Assembly: GCF_040654195.1 (NCBI RefSeq)
Contig: NZ_JBFAHM010000037.1
Location: 1 to 5,185, forward strand
DNA from: Hamadaea sp013361475
Lineage (GTDB): Bacteria > Actinomycetota > Actinomycetes > Mycobacteriales > Micromonosporaceae
Direction of reading: 5' to 3'
DNA length: 5,185 bases
Part shown: positions 1 to 5,185 of the stretch, in pieces
Layout: each line of letters begins with the position of its first letter
Position numbering within the stretch: the stretch's first letter is position 1
Notes under the pieces: model-generated
Told to the model about the DNA's origin: nothing
The model's input: only the letters and a program-made list of their open reading frames with translations
Databases searched by the model: none
Position numbers and translations under genes: made by a program

Positions 1-9
1 GAAAGTTTG

Positions 10-126
10 TCCGGCGGTGTCCTACTCTCCCACACCGTCCCCGGTGCAGTACCATCGGCGCTGGAGGGCTTAGCTTCCGGGTTCGGAATGTGACCGGGCG
101 TTTCCCCTCCGCCATGACCGCCGTAA
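10..126 (-). rRNA. rrf: 5S ribosomal RNA
   Basis: This is the 5S rRNA of the large ribosomal subunit, which with proteins L5, L18 and L25 forms the central protuberance. The two ends pair to give helix I: bases 117-123 pair with 12-18 without a mismatch, and 125 with 10 extends the stem past an A-G mismatch. The conserved loop B/C segment reading CCGAACCCGGAAGCUAAGCC on the minus strand lies at 67-86. The length of about 117 nt is normal. It is the last gene of the operon, about 107 nt downstream of 23S. Ends were placed from the terminal helix and may be off by up to 3 nt. Only nine bases follow it in the window, so the operon terminator cannot be seen. Confidence 0.96.
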
Positions 127-233
127 CACTATCAACCTGTCAAACCACGAGCCCGATCCGGCTACAAATGGTTGCTGGTCGTGATGTGAAAAGTGAACGC
201 GAGCAACAACAAGACGTGTATCCACTGTCTGTG
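127..233 (-). other. 23S-5S intergenic spacer (ITS2)
   Basis: About 107 nt of transcribed spacer between mature 23S and 5S, less GC-rich than the genes on either side. It holds the 3' half of the 23S processing stalk: 218-230, 193-205 and 183-188 are complementary to segments upstream of 23S. The part nearer 5S (127-182) shows no tRNA, no promoter I can support and no open frame. Boundaries depend on the inferred mature ends of 23S and 5S. Confidence 0.85.
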
Positions 234-244
234 TTTAGTCAAGT
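183..244 (-). other. 23S processing stalk, 3' strand
   Basis: Four blocks are complementary in the transcript to the upstream flank of 23S. Block 238-244 pairs with 3343-3349 (7 bp, no mismatch). Block 226-230 pairs with 3353-3357 (5 bp). Block 218-225 pairs with 3359-3366 (8 bp with two G-U pairs). Further out, 193-205 pairs with 3412-3424 (13 bp with one G-U), followed by a 4x4 internal loop and 183-188 with 3429-3434 (6 bp). Bringing the two ends of a roughly 3.1 kb gene together in this way is the classic substrate for RNase III cleavage of pre-23S rRNA. The pairings are read directly from the sequence; RNase III use is inferred from other bacteria. Confidence 0.8.
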
Positions 245-367
245 CCTCGGCCTATTAGTACCAGTCCACTGAACCCGTTACCGAGCTTACATGTCTGGCC
301 TATCAACCCAGTCGTCTACCTGGGGGCCTTACCCACTCACGTGGTGGGAGACCTCATCTTGAAGCGA

Positions 368-408
<41 letters not shown>

Positions 409-467
409 GTAGCCAACCAGCCATGCACCTGGCGGTACAACTGGCACACCAGAGGTTCGTCCGTCCC

Positions 468-481
468 GGTCCTCTCGTACT
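468..481 (-). other. Sarcin-ricin loop of 23S
   Basis: The minus strand reads AGUACGAGAGGACC, the universally conserved domain VI loop (E. coli about 2653-2667) that contacts translational GTPases EF-Tu and EF-G. No base differs from the standard bacterial sequence, which supports a functional gene. Confidence 0.95.
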
Positions 482-511
482 AGGGACAGCCCTTCTCAAG
501 TCTCCTACGCG

Positions 512-548
<37 letters not shown>

Positions 549-564
549 AAACCCAGCTCGCGTA

Positions 565-601
<37 letters not shown>

Positions 602-605
602 GCTA

Positions 606-646
<41 letters not shown>

Positions 647-680
647 ATCCCGTCGATATGGACTCTTGGGGAAGATCAGC

Positions 681-690
681 CTGTTATCCC
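681..690 (-). other. Peptidyl-transferase centre, A2451 segment
   Basis: The minus strand reads GGGAUAACAG, E. coli 2445-2454 in domain V. The base equivalent to the catalytic-site A2451 is complementary to position 684. The sequence is the wild-type bacterial form. Confidence 0.93.
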
Positions 691-1069
691 CGGGGTACCT
701 TTTATCCGTTGAGCGACACCGCTTCCACAAGCCAGTGCCGGATCACTAGTCCCGACTTTCGTCCCTGCTCGACCCGTCAGTCTCACAGTCAAGCTCCCTT
801 GTGCACTTGCACTCAACACCTGATTGCCAACCAGGCTGAGGGAACCTTTGGGCGCCTCCGTTACCCTTTAGGAGGCAACCGCCCCAGTTAAACTACCCAC
901 CAGACACTGTCCCTGAACCGGATAACGGTCCGAAGTTAGATACCCAAACACAACAGAGTGGTATTTCAACGTTGCCTCCCACCGAACTGGCGTCCGATGC
1001 TCACAGGCTCCCACCTATCCTACACAATTGAGTCCGAATACCAATGTCAAGCTATAGTAAAGGTCCCGG

Positions 1070-1079
1070 GGTCTTTCCG
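1070..1079 (-). other. Macrolide/MLS site, A2058-A2059 unmutated
   Basis: The minus strand reads CGGAAAGACC, E. coli 2055-2064 in domain V, lining the nascent peptide tunnel. A2058 corresponds to position 1076 and A2059 to 1075, and both are A in the RNA. The gene therefore carries no resistance substitution at these bases. Methylation by an Erm enzyme cannot be judged from DNA. Confidence 0.92.
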
Positions 1080-1155
1080 TCCTGCCGCGCGTAACGAGCA
1101 TCTTTACTCGTACTGCAATTTCGCCGGGCCTGTGGTTGAGACAGTGGGGAAGTCG

Positions 1156-1211
<56 letters not shown>

Positions 1212-1715
1212 TGGTTATAGTTACCACCGCCGTTTACTGGCGCTTAAGTTCTCAGCTTCGCCGTGAGGCTAACCGGTCCCCTTAACGTTCCAGCACCGGG
1301 CAGGCGTCAGTCCATATACAGCGTCTTACGACTTCGCATGGACCTGTGTTTTTAGTAAACAGTCGCTTCCCCCTGCTCTCTGCGACCCCCACCAGCTCAG
1401 ACAGCACGTGCCATCACCAGCAGAGGCCCCCCTTCTCCCTAAGTTACGGGGGCAATTTGCCGAGTTCCTTAACCACAGTTCGCCCGTCGCCTCGGTATTC
1501 TCTACCTGACCACCTGTGTCGGTTTCGGGTACGGGCCGCTCACAACTCGCTAGAGGCTTTTCTCGGCAGCATAGGATCACTGACTTCACCTGATACGGCT
1601 CGGCATCACGTCTCACCCCCATGCACCACGGATTTACCTATGGTGCGGGCTACACGCTTACCCCGGCACAACCACCGGCCGGGCTCAGCTACCTTCCTGC
1701 GTCACCCCATCGCTC

Positions 1716-1812
1716 ACCTACTACCCACCAAGATCCCAACACCCGCATGCTCAGCCCGAAGGCCTCCCACACAGGCGGAGGTTAGTACAGTGAGGTTCAG
1801 CGTTGACGCTGC
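1716..1812 (-). other. Actinobacterial helix 54 insertion in 23S (H54a)
   Basis: Between two blocks that match E. coli (a GCGUC-containing block near 1700-1704 and GGAAUAU near 1823-1830 on the plus strand), this gene has about 118 nt where I recall about 24 in E. coli, an excess of about 94 nt. A long stem inserted here in domain III is a known hallmark of high-GC Gram-positive 23S rRNA. Local hairpins are visible: 1777-1781 pairs with 1763-1767, and a UUCG tetraloop is closed by three GC pairs at 1754-1763. Exact ends are approximate because the E. coli comparison is from memory. Confidence 0.85.
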
Positions 1813-2041
1813 TTCGCGGGTACGGGAATATCAACCCGTTGTCCATCGACTACGCCTCTCGGCCTCGCCTTAGGTCCCGACTCACCCAGAGCAGATAAGC
1901 TTGACTCTGGAACCCTTGGTCATCCGGCGGCAGGGTTTCTCACCCTGCTTTCGCTACTCATGCCTGCATTCTCACTCGCACGCGCTCCACGGCTAGGTCA
2001 CCCTGCCGCTTCCCCGCACGCACGACGCTCCCCTACCCACC

Positions 2042-2090
2042 CACACGCCTAGACCCAGAGCCCGCAGGCGACTGGGCCGAGCAAAGTGTG
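2042..2090 (-). other. Extended helix 45 of 23S
   Basis: Helix 45 (E. coli about 1164-1185) is a short stem in E. coli but is lengthened by roughly 30 nt here. In the RNA, 2086-2090 (CACAC) pairs with 2042-2046 (GUGUG), an internal loop follows, then 2072-2078 pairs with 2052-2058 (7 bp, one G-U). It is capped by three GC pairs, 2067-2069 with 2060-2062, around a four-base loop. A longer stem at this site is common in actinomycetes, so this is lineage variation, not an inserted element. Confidence 0.7.
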
Positions 2091-2149
2091 AGTGCCACGG
2101 CTTCGGCGGTGTGCTTGAGCCCCGCTACATTGTCGGCGCGGAACCACTT

Positions 2150-2211
<62 letters not shown>

Positions 2212-3342
2212 CTGCGCGATCCCACATCCTTTCCCACTTAGCACACGCTTAGGGGCCTTAGCCGGCGATCTGGGCTGTTTCCCTCTCGACTACGAAGCTT
2301 ATCCCCCGCAGTCTCACTGCCACGCTCTCACTTACCGGCATTCGGAGTTTAGCTGACTTCGGTAAGCTTGTAGGCCCCCTAGGCCATCCAGTAGCTCTAC
2401 CTCCGGCAAGAAACACGTGACGCTGCACCTAAATGCATTTCGGGGAGAACCAGCTATCACGGAGTTTGATTGGCCTTTCACCCCTAACCACAGGTCATCC
2501 CCCAACTTTTCAACGTTGGTGGGTTCGGCCCTCCACGAAGTCTTACCTTCGCTTCAGCCTGCCCATGGCTAGATCACTCCGCTTCGGGTCTAGGACACGC
2601 GACTGAACGCCCTATTCAGACTCGCTTTCGCTACGGCTACCCCACCCGGGTTAACCTCGCCACATGCCACTAACTCGCAGGCTCATTCTTCAAAAGGCAC
2701 GCCGTCACCTCCAGCTTACGCTGTCAGCTCCGACGGTTTGTAGGCGAACGGTTTCAGGTACTATTTCACTCCCCTCCCGGGGTACTTTTCACCATTCCCT
2801 CACGGTACTAATCCGCTATCGGTCACCAGGGAGTATTCAGCCTTACCAGGTGGTCCTGGCAGATTCACGGCAGATTACAGGGGTCCGCCGCTACTCGGGA
2901 CACGCCACAGGAGATCTGGAACTTTCACCTACCGGACTATCACCGTCTACGGTGCGCCTTCCCATACGCTTCGACTAGCCCCAGATTTTGTAACTCCTCG
3001 ACCGGTTGTCAGCCCAGCCAATGGCATCCCACAACCCCCCACGTGCAACCCCTGACAGGTATCACACACGCAAGGTTTAGGCTACATCCGCTTTCGCTCG
3101 CCACTACTCACGGAATCACTATTGTTTTCTCTTCCTGCCGGTACTGAGATGTTTCACTTCCCGGCGTTCCCCCCTACACCCTATGAATTCAGATGCAGGT
3201 AACACGACATGACTCGTGCTGGGTTCCCCCATTCGGACACCCTGGGATCACAGCTCGGTTGACAGCTCCCCCAGGCCTATCGCGGCCTCCCACGTCCTTC
3301 ATCGGCTCCTGGTGCCAAGGCATCCACCGTCCGCCCTTAACA

Positions 3343-3434
3343 ACTTGACCAAAGACAGATAGATACTTCTCGGCTTCTACAAACATGTCAAAAACATGCA
3401 GAGAAACAAGATGCTCGCGTCCACTATCCACATC
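3343..3434 (-). other. 23S processing stalk, 5' strand
   Basis: Upstream partner of 183-244. Blocks 3343-3349, 3353-3357, 3359-3366, 3412-3424 and 3429-3434 are complementary in order to 238-244, 226-230, 218-225, 193-205 and 183-188. Between the inner and outer blocks (3367-3411) this strand is much longer than the opposite side and can fold on itself: 3401-3405 pairs with 3367-3371, and CAUG at 3395-3398 pairs with CAUG at 3384-3387 around a U-rich loop. The GUGGACGCGAGCAUC stretch just upstream of 23S is one I recall from other actinomycete spacers, such as those of Streptomyces. Confidence 0.8.
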
Positions 3435-3445
3435 TCAACAAACAA
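3433..3445 (-). promoter_or_regulatory. boxA-like antitermination element in ITS1
   Basis: The minus strand reads UUGUUUGUUGAGA, resembling the actinobacterial boxA form UUGUUUGAGAAC found in rrn leaders and spacers, where NusB-S10 loads to keep RNA polymerase resistant to Rho. Its place, just upstream of the outer 23S stalk block, fits the family. It has an extra GUU compared with the form I recall, so the match is imperfect. It overlaps the last two bases of the stalk block 3429-3434. Confidence 0.4.
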
Positions 3446-3459
3446 CCAACCACAACCCA

Positions 3460-3556
3460 NNNNNNNNNNNNNNNNNNNNNNNNNNNNNNNNNNNNNNNNN
3501 NNNNNNNNNNNNNNNNNNNNNNNNNNNNNNNNNNNNNNNNNNNNNNNNNNNNNNNN
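3460..3556. other. Assembly gap (97 N) inside ITS1
   Basis: Ninety-seven consecutive undetermined bases. Their position in the most variable part of a repeated operon suggests a scaffold join or unresolved difference between rrn copies. The true length may differ from 97. Any statement about spacer length or tRNA content depends on it. Confidence 0.99.
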
Positions 3557-3565
3557 GCTCAGGGT

Positions 3566-3588
3566 CCTGGACCACTTTCGTGGTCAGG
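3566..3588 (-). other. GAAA-capped hairpin in ITS1 near 16S 3' end
   Basis: In the RNA, GACCAC (3580-3585) pairs with GUGGUC (3570-3575) around a GAAA tetraloop. After a single bulged C (3569) the stem extends by CCU (3586-3588) with AGG (3566-3568), giving 9 bp. A hairpin at this place is common in actinomycete spacers. It is not followed by a U-run, so it is unlikely to be an intrinsic terminator and more likely a folding or processing element. Confidence 0.75.
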
Positions 3589-3589
3589 T

Positions 3590-5114
<1,525 letters not shown>

Positions 5115-5185
5115 AGAATTCGAAAATCCTGGCAGCATCACTCCAAAAGCAATGCAACCAAAGGAATCATCACGAGGATGAAAAA
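5115..5185 (-). other. 16S leader (5' transcribed spacer, partial)
   Basis: Seventy-one bases of leader before mature 16S, cut by the window edge. It can form a hairpin: 5149-5155 pairs with 5135-5141 (7 bp with two G-U pairs) around a seven-base loop. CAGG (5128-5131) and GCU (5134-5136) could pair with CCUG (3560-3563) and AGC (3557-3559) just downstream of 16S, the place expected for a 16S processing stalk, but this is short and shares a base with the hairpin. No -10/-35 promoter is convincing in this stretch; rrn promoters normally lie further upstream. Confidence 0.6.

Noticed and set aside
127..233. Separate promoter or tRNA between 23S and 5S
   Set aside because: No cloverleaf folds in the spacer and no convincing -10/-35 pair is present; much of it is taken up by the processing stalk.
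1346..1873. 175-codon plus-strand open frame, the longest in the window
   Set aside because: It is antisense to 23S domains III-V and runs through the helix 54 insertion. Low stop frequency in GC-rich structural RNA explains it, and the translation is low-complexity and rich in Ser, Pro, Arg and Thr with no domain.
3566..3588. Intrinsic transcription terminator
   Set aside because: The hairpin is strong but has no U-tract after it and lies inside an operon that must be transcribed through.

Overview
The window is one bacterial ribosomal RNA operon read backwards. All genes lie on the minus strand in the usual transcription order 16S, 23S, 5S, so on the plus strand 5S comes first (about 10-126), then 23S (about 234-3350), then 16S (about 3597-5114). 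I find no protein-coding gene. Every open frame longer than about 60 codons lies inside or across structural RNA and is fully explained by it.

The rRNA points to a high-GC Gram-positive actinomycete (Actinomycetota). The 23S is about 3117 nt, roughly 210 nt longer than in E. coli. It carries the extra stem near helix 54 (about 1716-1812) that marks this phylum and a lengthened helix 45. The 16S is about 1518 nt with the short actinobacterial V3 loop and an ...ACCUCCUUUCU 3' end, and the 16S-23S spacer begins with the AAGGAGC motif common in actinomycetes. General 16S character resembles Streptosporangiales, Frankia-like or Catenulispora-like lineages, but I cannot fix the genus by eye.

Layout by region: 1-9 is 3' flank of 5S. 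127-233 is the 23S-5S spacer. 3351-3596 is the 16S-23S spacer, of which 97 positions (3460-3556) are N, an assembly gap. 5115-5185 is the 16S leader. No tRNA is visible in the readable spacer. The operon promoters lie beyond the right edge and the terminator beyond the left edge.

The parts work as one precursor. Both readable flanks of 23S contain matched complementary segments, 3343-3366 with 218-244 and 3412-3434 with 183-205. These form a long stalk that closes the 23S loop and would be the expected RNase III-type processing substrate. A boxA-like element, a GAAA-capped spacer hairpin and a Shine-Dalgarno-like motif next to the mature 16S 3' end complete the spacer.

No novel system is apparent. 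The points worth checking are the spacer gap, the processing stalks and the pre-16S hairpin that could mask the anti-Shine-Dalgarno. Rare changes to antibiotic-target bases were looked for and not found at the sites I could index.
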